A stretch of 64,000 nt of DNA from an uncultured Desulfobacter sp. (lineage in GTDB: Bacteria; Desulfobacterota; Desulfobacteria; Desulfobacterales; Desulfobacteraceae). Below the pieces are notes generated by a model, which was not told where the DNA came from, did no database searches, and worked only from the letters and a program-made list of their open reading frames with translations. Positions within the stretch are counted from its first letter, which is position 1; every line of letters begins with the position of its first letter. Where the stretch lies: contig NZ_OY761440.1 in the NCBI RefSeq assembly GCF_963664415.1, forward strand, positions 62,001 through 126,000, read 5' to 3'. The position numbers were made by a program, and so were the translations under genes. Below are positions 7,704 to 18,114 of the stretch, in pieces.

Positions 7704-9893
7704 TTAATTTATAGATTTAATTCTATACCAAGGGGCAGCTTCTTGATCTAACTTTAAAATACTGCTTTGAATTGTTCCTGAAGTTTTCTTTTTATTTAAA
7801 ATTGTCTGTTTAGTTTTTCCGGAAAAAGATACCGCTTGAGCTTGCATTGTATCTGCGTGCGCCAGTTTAAACTCGATGGAACCATGTACACGCCTCATCA
7901 ACACGGGTGCACGGCCACTGTCCTCGATCAGGGTAGCATCTTTTATGTGACGAAATTTTTTTAACTTTTTAACCTTCATATTTGAATTTTTAAAGTCCCT
8001 TACGGCCGTCACCAGAAGATCTTTTGAGCTTCCTATTGAGTGGTTATCAAGAGACAAAATCGTAACTACGCCATGACCATGGATTGTGATACACTGGTCC
8101 CCTAAATTTATTCCTTCTGGTGGAGTTGTCCCTGCTATGGCTTTAAATTCAGGCGTGTCAATTTCTAAGCGCGGATGGCTATCATCAAGATACAACTTTA
8201 TTTCCCCCGTATCTGATATAAAATTGCAAGATTTCGGGTTAGAAATTGGTGTTTCAGTGTTCTTTTCCCCCACAGGAATAATATTTATTTTATGCACAAA
8301 TCCATTGTTAAGTGCCGCATATTTATAAAAGTCACCCATGTTCAAACCAACATCTCCTGCCAACGCCATGAGATCCTGTGTGGTTTCAGAAAGAACTATA
8401 TCAACACTGCTTTTAGCAGGCTTTATTTTTTGATTGCGATAGACATAAGAAAGTGTTGGACTCAAGGCCAGCATTACGGGATTTCCCAAAACAGCAAAGC
8501 TGTCATTGGAAAAAGTCTGATCAATATTCATATCCCAGCGTCTCATGGTATGCAACATCAATCCTTTATAACCTTGAAGTGAGGCATAGGCGGTAATCAA
8601 TAAAGGCCCTTCATATGCATATTCACTCCAGGCAGCGTGATTCCATTCAGACACAATTAAGGGTAAATTTTTTACTGAACTTGCAAACATGTGATACATA
8701 TTCTTCTTGTAAGGAAGAATAAACCCGTCTTTTCGGATGTTTACCTGCTGGATGAAAGACTGATTACGGATGACTTCTTTAGTTATCTTGCCTGCTCTCT
8801 TTTTTGCACTATGATCAAAGTATGCGTGGATATCTATCAGGTTTCCCGTGGTTGCGTTCGTATTTAAGACCGCCGGACCGTACCAATCATTGGTAAATGT
8901 AAAACGTCCTTTGAATCCCTCCTGATCAAGTACTCGGCGTATACCTTTTGCATAAGCGGTATCTTTTTCAACAAAAAATGAGATGATATCTCGTTTTGCC
9001 GTGTTAGGCAGCGTATCATACGTTTTAACTGGAGGTAAATTCACACCATCTTCCAATGATCCAATCATTGCTTTTTCAAAATCAGTATCAATTTGCCAAC
9101 TATTATAAAAAGCTTCAGAGCTTGTGTATTTTTCAATCAAATATGATGTAAAAAGCCGGCTTAACTCTTGTTCAAGCGCAAGACCAAGGAAGCGCCCCTT
9201 ATTAAAAAAATATCCGGAAAGCAGAGAGTCTTCACCTAATGCCGTTATATAATAATTGTCCTCATCTTCTGCAAAACTTTTCCCGTCTTCCAACTTTTGA
9301 GCGTATAGAAACCTGTACCAATCTAAGGTTAGTTCTATGGCGGCAGGTTCTATAATCTGACTATATTTATACTGCTTATAAGATACAGGATAGGCATTTT
9401 TTATTAAATTAACCCCATCAATTTTATTACTGATACCATTAATGCTAAGTGAATACGGAATTGAACTTTCTGTAAGCTCTTCAATAAGGTCTTTGATTGG
9501 CTTTAATGATTCAGAAAAAAGAGCCGGGCTTTTTTTCCAGGTACAAACTAATTTATTTCTCCTAAAATCAATTCCAAAAATTCTTTGGAAATTAAATCCA
9601 GCACGGCAAAGCCAATTAATATATTGATCATTTTTGCGTTTGTCAGAATAAGGCCAATCCTTACCAATTCCGGTGGCTATCCCCCAATAGAATGTTTGAT
9701 CAGGGCTTTTCATGTGATCAGGCTTGGTCGATAAAATTTTTGGTGCGCCCCAAACTCTATTCCAATCATTTTCAAGAGGATAATAATCGTCAGCATAAAC
9801 AAAAGAAGATATCAAAACAAAAACAGCCGTCAAAAAAGATTTTTTGCACAAACCATGTCTTCTATAAAAAGATAAACATTTTAAATTAAACAT
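7704..9893 (-). CDS. Secreted glycoside-hydrolase-like protein
   Basis: This 729-residue protein has a Sec signal peptide (LTAVFVLISSFVYA, cleavage near 34). A central region of about 350 residues reads as a TIM-barrel of the GH-A type: GIATGIGKDWP near 71, LALEQEL near 235, and LIVSEWNHAAW near 413, where the Glu is a candidate nucleophile. The C-terminal 250 residues are beta-rich. Specific GH family unknown; a family 5 or 42 relative is possible. In Wzx/Wzy-type clusters such enzymes often trim or depolymerise the secreted polymer. It lies between a sulfotransferase and a GT4 gene, 2 bp downstream of the latter. Confidence 0.7.
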   Translation of the reverse strand: MFNLKCLSFYRRHGLCKKSFLTAVFVLISSFVYADDYYPLENDWNRVWGAPKILSTKPDHMKSPDQTFYWGIATGIGKDWPYSDKRKNDQYINWLCRAGFNFQRIFGIDFRRNKLVCTWKKSPALFSESLKPIKDLIEELTESSIPYSLSINGISNKIDGVNLIKNAYPVSYKQYKYSQIIEPAAIELTLDWYRFLYAQKLEDGKSFAEDEDNYYITALGEDSLLSGYFFNKGRFLGLALEQELSRLFTSYLIEKYTSSEAFYNSWQIDTDFEKAMIGSLEDGVNLPPVKTYDTLPNTAKRDIISFFVEKDTAYAKGIRRVLDQEGFKGRFTFTNDWYGPAVLNTNATTGNLIDIHAYFDHSAKKRAGKITKEVIRNQSFIQQVNIRKDGFILPYKKNMYHMFASSVKNLPLIVSEWNHAAWSEYAYEGPLLITAYASLQGYKGLMLHTMRRWDMNIDQTFSNDSFAVLGNPVMLALSPTLSYVYRNQKIKPAKSSVDIVLSETTQDLMALAGDVGLNMGDFYKYAALNNGFVHKINIIPVGEKNTETPISNPKSCNFISDTGEIKLYLDDSHPRLEIDTPEFKAIAGTTPPEGINLGDQCITIHGHGVVTILSLDNHSIGSSKDLLVTAVRDFKNSNMKVKKLKKFRHIKDATLIEDSGRAPVLMRRVHGSIEFKLAHADTMQAQAVSFSGKTKQTILNKKKTSGTIQSSILKLDQEAAPWYRIKSIN

Positions 9894-9895
9894 AT

Positions 9896-11032
9896 TTACC
9901 CCCTATGCATACTCTTGCTTATTATGCGAACCGTCTGTCTTGCCATATGGCGGTTATCGAAATATCTTTTCACGCAACCTCTTGGAGACTCACATCGTTT
10001 TTCCTCACAAGAGTTATCAAATTGGATAATTGCTTTGTAAAAGGCGTCTTCATTACCTATAGAATAGACTGCCCCATTGCATGGCGATAGCCCAATCGCC
10101 TCTTTTAAACCGCCTATATCAGGCGCAATGACAGGTGTATTCATAGAAAGAGACTCAAGCATTGCTATGGAAAATGTTTCTACTGCCGTTGATGCCAAAA
10201 CCGTAATATCGGCGACAGCAAGAACCGGCCTCACATCAGACATATTGCCCAAAAAATATGTTCTTTCCATCACACCCAATTGGGTTGCGTAATCTTCCAT
10301 TTCCTGTTTTAGTGGTCCATCGCCGGCTAATAATAATCTGTAATCATTTGGTAACCTGGCAAATACCCGCAAAAGCTTATCATGTCGTTTTTCAGGACGA
10401 AAACCGGCGATACAGGCAATTATCCGACACTCTGGTGAAATGTTCAGGCTCTCTATCAGCCTTGTGCCTTGCACTTCACAAATTTCAGGGTCGTATCGTC
10501 GTATATCTACACCGTTATAAACCACCTTAGATGCCTTTTTTAACTCAGGATACTTGGCCACCCAGTAGTCCCTTTGCGCCCTGCAGACAAAAATAATTTC
10601 TTCACATTGGCGTAACAATTTGGAGTAAATGAAGCGGTCGATCAGGTCGCCTTTAAGGCGGACATTAATTGTTGTATGAATGGCACAGATTAATTTGATT
10701 TTTTTTTTGAAAAGAGTTATTGCCAAACTTAACCACGCAACAAGAAGAGAAAATTGTATAGTACAATGGATGAGTCTAATGTTATGCTTTTTAATAAAAG
10801 TCTTCAGTGAAAAAAGGTATCCCACTGCAAATTTTGATCGCCTCGGAATATATTGATAATTGATGTCTTTTGTATTGAGCCGCTTTAATAAAGAAAAATC
10901 ATTTAGAAAAGTTACAACATGGATATTGAACTCTTTTCGATTGATATTATTTATCAAATCAACCATCTGTGTTTCTGCACCGGCTCTTTTCAACGACGGT
11001 AGTAAGAATAATACGTTGGGCTTTTCAGGCAT
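9896..11032 (-). CDS. Glycosyltransferase family 4
   Basis: This is a 378-residue GT-B glycosyltransferase. The N-terminal LFLLPSLKRAGAETQMVDL segment (about 8-26) is typical of GT4 acceptor domains. The C-terminal donor domain has GFRPEKRHDKLL near 209 and an intact EX7E motif (ETFSIAMLESL near 285). It presumably adds one sugar of the repeat unit at the cytoplasmic face of the membrane. Its start overlaps the stop of the next upstream glycosyltransferase by 8 bp, showing a coupled pair. Donor sugar unknown, although GDP-fucose is made by enzymes of the same locus. Confidence 0.9.
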   Translation of the reverse strand: MPEKPNVLFLLPSLKRAGAETQMVDLINNINRKEFNIHVVTFLNDFSLLKRLNTKDINYQYIPRRSKFAVGYLFSLKTFIKKHNIRLIHCTIQFSLLVAWLSLAITLFKKKIKLICAIHTTINVRLKGDLIDRFIYSKLLRQCEEIIFVCRAQRDYWVAKYPELKKASKVVYNGVDIRRYDPEICEVQGTRLIESLNISPECRIIACIAGFRPEKRHDKLLRVFARLPNDYRLLLAGDGPLKQEMEDYATQLGVMERTYFLGNMSDVRPVLAVADITVLASTAVETFSIAMLESLSMNTPVIAPDIGGLKEAIGLSPCNGAVYSIGNEDAFYKAIIQFDNSCEEKRCESPRGCVKRYFDNRHMARQTVRIISKSMHRG

Positions 11033-12134
11033 TGCTCATCATCCGGCTGTAGTTTTGAATTATTTTTTGGGGTCCATAGCATTCATTAACATATTTATAT
11101 CCGTTTGTTCCTATCCGTTCACGCTCACTGTCATTCAGAATGAGGCTTTTGATCGTTTCAGCCATGTTATTTAGATCAGAACATCTTTTCCCCATTTGTT
11201 TTGCCTCTATGACACCGTCTGGATCAAAAAAGGTAATAACTGGAATTTTTCGTGCGAAAGCCTGAAGAAACGAATTTGGAAAACCTTCTGAATCAGAAGT
11301 ATTAATAAAAAGCTTTGATCGTAAAAAATAGTCATTAACCTTATGATAGGAGACGGGTCCTTCAAACGTCAGGTTGGCAATATTTTCACTTTGCCCTTTA
11401 AGTTTCATGAACATCTCTTCATTGCCGGGAACTGCTCCGCCAATCATCGTAATCGACAGTTCAGGACATAGCTTTGCAAGTTCCAAAACTTTTTCCGGGC
11501 GTTTAAATGTTCTGAAATTGTTTACCCATAAAACATCAATGTCCTGGCTGCGCTCAGGGTTTAACCGAGGTATTTCGACAATCATATTTATGATGGTTGA
11601 ATTGATATTATAATTCTTTTTTAGCAAGGCTTGCTGATGTCTACTTTGCGCTGCAACCCAATGGGTATTACGCAAGCCATACTCGTATATTTTTCGATCC
11701 CGCCAAAAACGAATCAACTGTTCTCCGGGTATGCAATCGGTATCATGTGCTAAACGGAAAATCATTTTTTTATTGTGAACTTTACAAAAACAAGCAACGA
11801 TACCCGTCCATATACCAGCACATGATTGATAATAGATATCTGCATCAGCGCGTTTTAAAGCAGCCCAAACGCTTGTAATACGCGGCCAAAAAAAACGTAA
11901 TACAGGCAGCCCTGCCGTTTCTTTGAATACTTTATACACGATCACACCATCGAAAACCTCTTTATCTGCCTGGCCGTAATCCATACAAATCATACTGGCT
12001 TCAAATCCCAGACCGGCAAAGGCTTTTGCCAATAAGGTTTGCTGAACAGATTCACCTCCAAAATAATAACTTCCATATTTCGGATTTATCACCGGATAAT
12101 TATCCAGCCCTATAAAACAAATTTTTTTTTTCAT
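11025..12134 (-). CDS. Glycosyltransferase family 4 (EX7E variant)
   Basis: This 369-residue protein is GT4-like, with an N-terminal glycine-rich region (YFGGESVQQTLLAKAF near 24-39) and a C-terminal donor-binding domain. The usual EX7E reads E-G-F-P-N-S-F-L-Q (near 286-294), so the second Glu is Gln. This variant occurs in some GT4 enzymes and may alter donor contacts; activity cannot be judged from sequence. It overlaps the polymerase/ligase gene by 4 bp upstream and a second GT4 gene by 8 bp downstream, so all three are translationally coupled. Confidence 0.85.
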   Translation of the reverse strand: MKKKICFIGLDNYPVINPKYGSYYFGGESVQQTLLAKAFAGLGFEASMICMDYGQADKEVFDGVIVYKVFKETAGLPVLRFFWPRITSVWAALKRADADIYYQSCAGIWTGIVACFCKVHNKKMIFRLAHDTDCIPGEQLIRFWRDRKIYEYGLRNTHWVAAQSRHQQALLKKNYNINSTIINMIVEIPRLNPERSQDIDVLWVNNFRTFKRPEKVLELAKLCPELSITMIGGAVPGNEEMFMKLKGQSENIANLTFEGPVSYHKVNDYFLRSKLFINTSDSEGFPNSFLQAFARKIPVITFFDPDGVIEAKQMGKRCSDLNNMAETIKSLILNDSERERIGTNGYKYVNECYGPQKIIQNYSRMMSNA

Positions 12135-13498
12135 ATTCTGTCCATCGTATTTGTTTGCGGCTCTTTTGACGAGGCTATTTTTGCAAAAGCTGTCAACATT
12201 CCCAATAGGTAAAATACATATTGTTGATAATCGGAAAACATAAAGCGCAGGTATTCGATTTTAAGTTGATCCAAAAAAAGCAATCCGAGATAAGCAATGC
12301 CTAATACAGGTACATATTTAATTGAATTGTCAGGATGTTGATTGTGTTTTGCTTTGAGCAGTTTAAACAATATCAAAAAGAAAAAAACACCATAAGCAAC
12401 AAGACCTAACACACCAATTGTATAAAGGAGATATAAAATCAAATTATGCGGAAAAACCTGCAGCCCTCTTGACTGGCCGAATATTATATTTTGGTTTTTT
12501 TGTGCCTCAATAAGCAATTGGATGGTTGGGCCATGGCCAAACATAATTTTTTCATTTAGTTCTTTAAATGTCATCTCAAAAGCTTGTTGCCTTGTGTCCG
12601 GTATCCCAAGTGCATTTACCTCTGTCCCGGTTATTTTTTCAAAAAGCCTATTATGATCTGTTTGAAATACAACATAAAAAGCTAAGGCCACAAAGCACAG
12701 AGAGCCGATAATTGCCAATCGGGTTACTTTGATAACACCAATACCCGGTTTTAACATAAAGATTAAAACCGGCAGCATTATAGCCAGAGCGAAAAAACTG
12801 CCCCTGCTACCCTCAGCAACGACCAACGCGAAGTTAATAAGCACCATTAAATAGCAGAAATACTTTAACTTCCCTTTCTCAGTAAAAAAGGCCGCGTATA
12901 GCAAAAACATCATCTGGCTTGCAAAAAAAATGGCTGTTACGCCCGGTGAATTAAATGCACCCAAAAGACGAACTCTTTCCATGGTGTTATGGTTCAATGC
13001 CCACTCACTTACGCCTAGAAATGCTATACGCTCAGCCCCAAAGAAAAAAACAACCAATGAATAAACGATGGCAAATGCATTCATAATCATCAATAAGCGC
13101 AATGCATATTTGAGATCTGAGTCTCTGGAGAACATGTTGTATGTAATATAAAACAGAGCAAAATCAGAACCAACGGTAATTAAATATATGGTGTGATTAA
13201 ACCATGTGTTTTTTGGAGCAAATATAGTGGAACAAATATAAATGAAAAAAATACAACACACACTTAGGAGAAAAGGCCAAAACTTGATTTTTGAGCTGAT
13301 TAAAAAGGCCAAAAATATTAGATATACCAAAACCATATTTAGAGTCCCATATTGGGAAGATATGATCTGAAAAGGGATTAGTATAATTAATACAGCAAAT
13401 ATTTTTTTGGGGGAAATGATAAAGCATGCGGTAAACATCATGATTCCCAAAAGTAATCCCGCAATTAATTGACTGGCATGGCCGTAGCTTAAGTCCAT
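12131..13498 (-). CDS. O-antigen polymerase/ligase family membrane protein (Wzy/WaaL-like)
   Basis: The 455 residues contain about 11-12 hydrophobic membrane segments. A large polar periplasmic loop (about 270-340) contains FGHGPTIQLL and GQSRGLQVFPHNLILYLLYTIG; the PHN-L motif is typical of the Wzy_C/O-antigen-ligase family. In a locus with a Wzx-type flippase it most likely polymerises repeat units in the periplasm; transfer to another acceptor is an alternative. It is coupled by a 4-bp overlap to the downstream GT4 gene and lies 3 bp after the sulfotransferase gene at 13502. Confidence 0.85.
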   Translation of the reverse strand: MDLSYGHASQLIAGLLLGIMMFTACFIISPKKIFAVLIILIPFQIISSQYGTLNMVLVYLIFLAFLISSKIKFWPFLLSVCCIFFIYICSTIFAPKNTWFNHTIYLITVGSDFALFYITYNMFSRDSDLKYALRLLMIMNAFAIVYSLVVFFFGAERIAFLGVSEWALNHNTMERVRLLGAFNSPGVTAIFFASQMMFLLYAAFFTEKGKLKYFCYLMVLINFALVVAEGSRGSFFALAIMLPVLIFMLKPGIGVIKVTRLAIIGSLCFVALAFYVVFQTDHNRLFEKITGTEVNALGIPDTRQQAFEMTFKELNEKIMFGHGPTIQLLIEAQKNQNIIFGQSRGLQVFPHNLILYLLYTIGVLGLVAYGVFFFLILFKLLKAKHNQHPDNSIKYVPVLGIAYLGLLFLDQLKIEYLRFMFSDYQQYVFYLLGMLTAFAKIASSKEPQTNTMDRI

Positions 13499-13501
13499 AG
13501 T

Positions 13502-14536
13502 TTAATTCTCAAAATGGTGTTCAGGTAATAAAGAATCTGCCCGATAATATTTAATGCAAAAAAGATCCAAATAATCCTGTAATCTGTGTATACAAGATGC
13601 GCCTTGGATAAATTTTAATTTTTCAATCGGGCTATGAGACGGTCTATATTGGTGTAAATTATTTAGTTTAGACGACTGTTGGGATGGCTTTTCCATGCCT
13701 TGCTTTAATTTACTTTCCACAACATTTATTGTATCGGCCAAGTTACTCCAAGCTTGATTATTTTTATCTATAAGATCTTCATAGCAGATCAATTGTGAAA
13801 CGATACTTTTATTATCAAACAACAGCTTGTTTTCAATGCACCAAAGAACACAATGGCGTTCATATAAATTGAGGTCTTCCATTGGCCCAACATCCCTGAT
13901 ACTTTTTTTTAAATCTTTTGGTAGTGGATGTTGCAAATATTTATTCAGCAAATTTTCTGCGTTCCAATCATTTGCGCCTTTAAGCCCCCCTACACTCTGG
14001 GCAACGCGGTCCAACCTCATCCTGGATTCAATCACAGCAGCCGGATGCCTGACGATTGCAATGTGCAATGAAACAGGAAATGCTTTAATCATCCAGCCAA
14101 TCATCAAATTAGCTCTGATCAGTTTGATGATTTTTCTTGGTCTGTTTAGCGTTGAGCGATACTTAGTCATTAGGCTGAAAGCTTCAGGAAATCTTTTGAG
14201 CCAGGCTTTAAACGGCCCCGTGTTTGAGAACGTTTGAACAGTTGGCACTAAACGGTTCGGCAGTATACGATATCGTGTCCAAAAATATTTAAGATCACCC
14301 ATAATCAGTTTTTGAAAATAGGCCTGGAGTTCCGGATGATTTTCGCAGGCAGCCAAATACCGAAACCCATAGGTGTTTGCTATAGCGTGCAACCTTTCCT
14401 GAAGCGGTTCAAAAATAACTTCTGCATGTAAAGCCCCCGCGATCCTTTCCTCCAACCATGTGGTGCCGCTTCGTCCGCTACCATACAAAAAAACAGGTGC
14501 AGAGGATAGATTGTTTACATTTGTATTTTTACCCAA
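13502..14536 (-). CDS. Sulfotransferase family protein
   Basis: This 344-residue protein has a sulfotransferase P-loop GSGRSGTTWLEERI (about 20-33) and a downstream IVRHPAAVIESRM (about 160-172) that fits the 3'-phosphate-binding motif. These are PAPS-binding landmarks of the Sulfotransfer_3 type. It probably sulfates a carbohydrate or lipid-linked intermediate in the cytoplasm. It is packed between the flippase and polymerase genes with 3-bp gaps on both sides, so it is a core member of the operon. It is quite different in sequence from the three other sulfotransferases here, suggesting different sugar positions. Confidence 0.82.
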   Translation of the reverse strand: MGKNTNVNNLSSAPVFLYGSGRSGTTWLEERIAGALHAEVIFEPLQERLHAIANTYGFRYLAACENHPELQAYFQKLIMGDLKYFWTRYRILPNRLVPTVQTFSNTGPFKAWLKRFPEAFSLMTKYRSTLNRPRKIIKLIRANLMIGWMIKAFPVSLHIAIVRHPAAVIESRMRLDRVAQSVGGLKGANDWNAENLLNKYLQHPLPKDLKKSIRDVGPMEDLNLYERHCVLWCIENKLLFDNKSIVSQLICYEDLIDKNNQAWSNLADTINVVESKLKQGMEKPSQQSSKLNNLHQYRPSHSPIEKLKFIQGASCIHRLQDYLDLFCIKYYRADSLLPEHHFEN

Positions 14537-14539
14537 AAT

Positions 14540-15820
14540 TTAACCCTTTCCCCCTTCCACTAAGAGTTTATCAACAATCAATACTGTAACAATTCCTGAA
14601 ATTGCTCCAATAATAGAATAGCCCCAAAGTATGGTCTCAATGGTTAAATTTGTATAGCTGCCGACAGGTATAACCAACACACGTAAAAGGGATTCAAAAA
14701 TAATAATCTTAGCCCATATTCGTTGCTTTCTCATAACAATATACATACTTGCTGCAGGCAGACACAACAGCAAAGAGAATAACCAGGGAACCAGGATCTG
14801 CAGATATATACCGACGCCGGCCCATTTTGGACCAAGCATCCATGGAAGCAGCTTTGGAGCCCCCTCGAATAGGATTAAAGAACTACTTCCCCCAATAATG
14901 GAAATGGCCAAAGTGTGCTTTAAAAACAGTTTTCTGAGTAATTTGAAATCGTCTTGTATTCGTGCGCTTTCCTGGATAAAGACCGATCTGTAACTGACCA
15001 GAAGCATCTCTAAGGGCCTGCGGCTTAATGCCAGTGTCATTGCATAAACGCCGGCAACCTCCGGTGAATACAGAGTCACAAATAAAGTAACAGGAAGATT
15101 ATTTGCCATTGATCTAAAAAAAGATCCAACCATTTGAAATTTGGGGAAGTCGCTATACTCCCGGGCAACGGCAATCAAAGTTCGATATTCCAAGCGGCTT
15201 AAAAGAAAATTTTTCAAATTTTTTATCCTTGAAGCACAGACCCCAACCTTGATTATGAAACCCGACACATACGCCGTAATTAGAATACCAACACAGGAAC
15301 CCTGTAATCCGCCCCACACCAACCGGATCACCATAGCAGCAGATACACTAAAAACACCGGAACTTGATAACCACTTGAATTCCCGCCGTTTAATCAGCAT
15401 CTGCTCGAAACAGACATAAGTTCCCCTGATGATAATGTAAATTGGAATAACCCAAAGCCAATCGCTTAAACCAGATTCCAAAGTGAATAGAGACAACGAG
15501 TCATTTACCTTTACAAGTACCACGACAAAAAAAGAAAGCAGACAAGCCAAAATTAAAACAATTCTGAACAAAGCAGCTTCCTGGTCAATTTTTTTTGTAA
15601 AGACAATGGCAGATTGATAGGAAAGGGTTGCCAATGGGATTAGTATTGTTGCAGTGGCGGTCAAACTGGCGGCAACACCATAGTCATCCGGAGAAAAAAT
15701 CCTTGTTACAACCGGCATAAGTCCAAAACCAATAATCGCTTCTAGGCCCTTGCCGCTAATTAACGTTCCAACATTCTTTAAAAAAGTGGATGTTTTTATT
15801 AGATGTATTATTTTGTCCAC
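14540..15820 (-). CDS. Polysaccharide flippase (Wzx-like, MOP superfamily)
   Basis: This 426-residue protein has about 12 predicted membrane segments and the N-terminal pattern FLKNVGTLISGKGLEAIIGFGLMPVVTRIFSPDDYG (the first part lies at about 14-33), typical of oligosaccharide flippases, in which a conserved N-terminal stretch ends in a (S/T)P-x-(D/E)-YG-like motif. It should move the lipid-linked, possibly already sulfated repeat unit across the inner membrane. Its start overlaps the upstream sulfotransferase by 13 bp. With the Wzy/ligase-like protein it defines a Wzx/Wzy-type export route; no ABC exporter or Wzc/Wza genes are seen in the window. Confidence 0.88.
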   Translation of the reverse strand: MDKIIHLIKTSTFLKNVGTLISGKGLEAIIGFGLMPVVTRIFSPDDYGVAASLTATATILIPLATLSYQSAIVFTKKIDQEAALFRIVLILACLLSFFVVVLVKVNDSLSLFTLESGLSDWLWVIPIYIIIRGTYVCFEQMLIKRREFKWLSSSGVFSVSAAMVIRLVWGGLQGSCVGILITAYVSGFIIKVGVCASRIKNLKNFLLSRLEYRTLIAVAREYSDFPKFQMVGSFFRSMANNLPVTLFVTLYSPEVAGVYAMTLALSRRPLEMLLVSYRSVFIQESARIQDDFKLLRKLFLKHTLAISIIGGSSSLILFEGAPKLLPWMLGPKWAGVGIYLQILVPWLFSLLLCLPAASMYIVMRKQRIWAKIIIFESLLRVLVIPVGSYTNLTIETILWGYSIIGAISGIVTVLIVDKLLVEGGKG

Positions 15821-16731
15821 GAGGATAAATCTCTGCTAAAACGGCGTTCCAAAAATTCTATATGGGGGAAATATATGTCTTTGAGTTTTAACTTTACTTC
15901 CTGAGGCATATTTATCTTTTTATAGTCAGAATTAATTCGTTCATTTGGATCTTTTTTATTGTTACCCGTATTGGTCATTTTACCAATATTCATAAAGGCT
16001 GCGATCTCATTCAATGTTCCTTCCGGGTCTGTATTTATATCATCATAAAAAATATATTTAATATTTTTGGAATCATAAAAAGCATCCCAATTACTGATCA
16101 TATCGATATAATTACCATAATCCAATCGTTCCGCGTCAAGAACCCATGGCAGGAGCTCTTGTGTGAGATTCAACGCAGCCATACTTTTCCCTTTTTTGCG
16201 ATCCATAAAATAGCTGGCGCCGGACCAGGCTCTCTCTATAGGATTTCTTATAATTAAAATAATTTTTGTATGGGGTAGCTGTTGTTTGATTTGTCCGATC
16301 CTTTCCTTAGAGACTCGGCAATACGTCGGTGTTATATCTATTTTTATCTTATGTTTACCACCTTTGAATTGAGATTTATACCATCGCCAATGAACCGGAT
16401 CGCCCAGATTAAATTCAAAATGCCAATAAGAATTTTTTTTGAGATGGTTGAATACCGAATTTGTGCTTTCTACATAATATTTGTGTGAAAAAAAATGCAA
16501 TTCTTTTTGCGGCGGGAGGAAAACGTCTGGATAGCTGCGCAGATTAAAATATAACCAAGTTGTCGCCGCCTTTGGAACACCAACACACAAAACGTCTGGA
16601 AGCTCACCTTGACTACTTCGTTTTATCCTTGATTTTAATAACTGAGCCCTTAACCTGATGAGCCGAAGGTAAATTTTTGCTCTTATGGTCATCAATTTCT
16701 TATATTTATACCACTTATGCTGTAATGCCAT
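15808..16731 (-). CDS. Sulfotransferase (sulfotransferase-1 type)
   Basis: The 307 residues hold the classical PAPS-binding loop CVGVPKAATTWLYFNL (about 49-64), the KELHFFSHKYY segment near 75 and IILIIRNPIERAWSGASYF (about 130-148), as in heparan-sulfate and Nod-factor sulfotransferases. It should transfer sulfate from PAPS to a sugar hydroxyl. There is no signal peptide; the N-terminal 40 residues are strongly basic. It overlaps the flippase gene by 13 bp. The 150-bp stretch upstream separates it from the disrupted beta-helix gene and may hold its promoter. Confidence 0.88.
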   Translation of the reverse strand: MALQHKWYKYKKLMTIRAKIYLRLIRLRAQLLKSRIKRSSQGELPDVLCVGVPKAATTWLYFNLRSYPDVFLPPQKELHFFSHKYYVESTNSVFNHLKKNSYWHFEFNLGDPVHWRWYKSQFKGGKHKIKIDITPTYCRVSKERIGQIKQQLPHTKIILIIRNPIERAWSGASYFMDRKKGKSMAALNLTQELLPWVLDAERLDYGNYIDMISNWDAFYDSKNIKYIFYDDINTDPEGTLNEIAAFMNIGKMTNTGNNKKDPNERINSDYKKINMPQEVKLKLKDIYFPHIEFLERRFSRDLSSWTK

Positions 16732-16751
16732 CCCGGCTTACTTCCTTTTAA

Positions 16752-16781
16752 TTGAAGTATACCTATGTCTATTCACTTCAA
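16752..16781 (-). terminator. Possible hairpin between beta-helix gene and sulfotransferase
   Basis: A perfect 7-bp inverted repeat (TTGAAGT and ACTTCAA) with a 16-nt loop lies in the 150-bp gap downstream of the beta-helix gene, followed on the minus strand by TTAAAAGG. It could be a weak terminator or an operator for the sulfotransferase promoter. The stem is AT-rich and lacks a long U tract. Confidence 0.25.
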
Positions 16782-18114
16782 AAAGAAAAAACGATTTTAA
16801 ATAAGGCATTGGCTGAACTTGCCTTTATTCCGGTCTTCTTTTGCATACAACATAGGTCAATTGCGACTCAAAAATGCCTTATTAAATCACCATCCACTCA
16901 TCATCGATTCTTCGGACTCTAATCACCATATATTGCTCATTAATCACCTTATAGTCGCTTCCATCAATTTTTGAACCGTTTCCGTCAATAATTATTTCAT
17001 TATCTGTGTCATCAATTTTCTTAAATATGTGTTCATCACCAGAGGTTGTTGGCGAATCATTTGCCAACTTCAAGGTAAAGGGACCGGCGCCTGCGTCACA
17101 CAGACATAGATTTTCGTATCGAAAAATGATCGTGCTGTCATCAGACGTATTATATTTAAAATATCCTTGCAGCCCAGCACCGCCAACCACATATCCCTCC
17201 ATACTACGCACCCTGCAACCGTAAGCTTCAATGATTCCGCCGGAGCCATTGGACGGCTCATTATCAGTCCGTTTAGCCGCATATAACGATTTACTGGCAT
17301 TGCTATATAAATCAGGGGCTATTTCTGTCTGGCAATAGCAGCCGTATAGACGAACCCATCCGTTTTCTGCTCGTACAGCATTTATTTTGGCATTAGAAGA
17401 TGGCGCAACATTTATAGCGAACATTTCCGCATCGTGAATTTCAGCTCTAGCATTACCCCCCAATGTTTGAAGATGGTATATACAATCCGATAACATCTTG
17501 ATCAGGGTCTTCTATATCTTGGTCATAGTAGTACCCGGTACCAATTCTCCCGCCATACCAATCCAACCGGTTTCCACTTTCCATAACAATTCCATACCTG
17601 GGTAACCCGGTCTGATTTCCTGTCAGATAGATATCACAATTATGCCATCTTGAATTCCCATCGCTCAGTCGGATTCCTCCGGCTTCAGTCTTTATCCTTA
17701 AATTATAAGCAGTAAGATTAACTTTACCGCCAAAGTTAATCGCATATTTGGGCTGACTACATCCTGTGATTCCTGAAACCTCAAACTCTAAGTTACTTAA
17801 TATAACCTCAGACACAGTTCCCGGCATTTTCTGAACAGCCCCGCGAATCGTTCCGGGTCCAATAGTCCCAGAATATCTGATCCCAAAATTAGATAAAACC
17901 ATATTGGAACACAAACGGATATAATCCCCTTGTAAAAAACTTGTTTCTATGAAGCTGCTTTTTTGCCCGGAACCGATGATATCAACGTACTCCTTGCAGT
18001 CAAATCCTCCATAAGTCCCTGGTAAAACGAAAATTTGATAAGGATTATATTCACTGTTATTCTCAATTGCATCTCTCGCGGTAGGAACGCCAGTTACCCA
18101 GCGCCCCCCGCACA

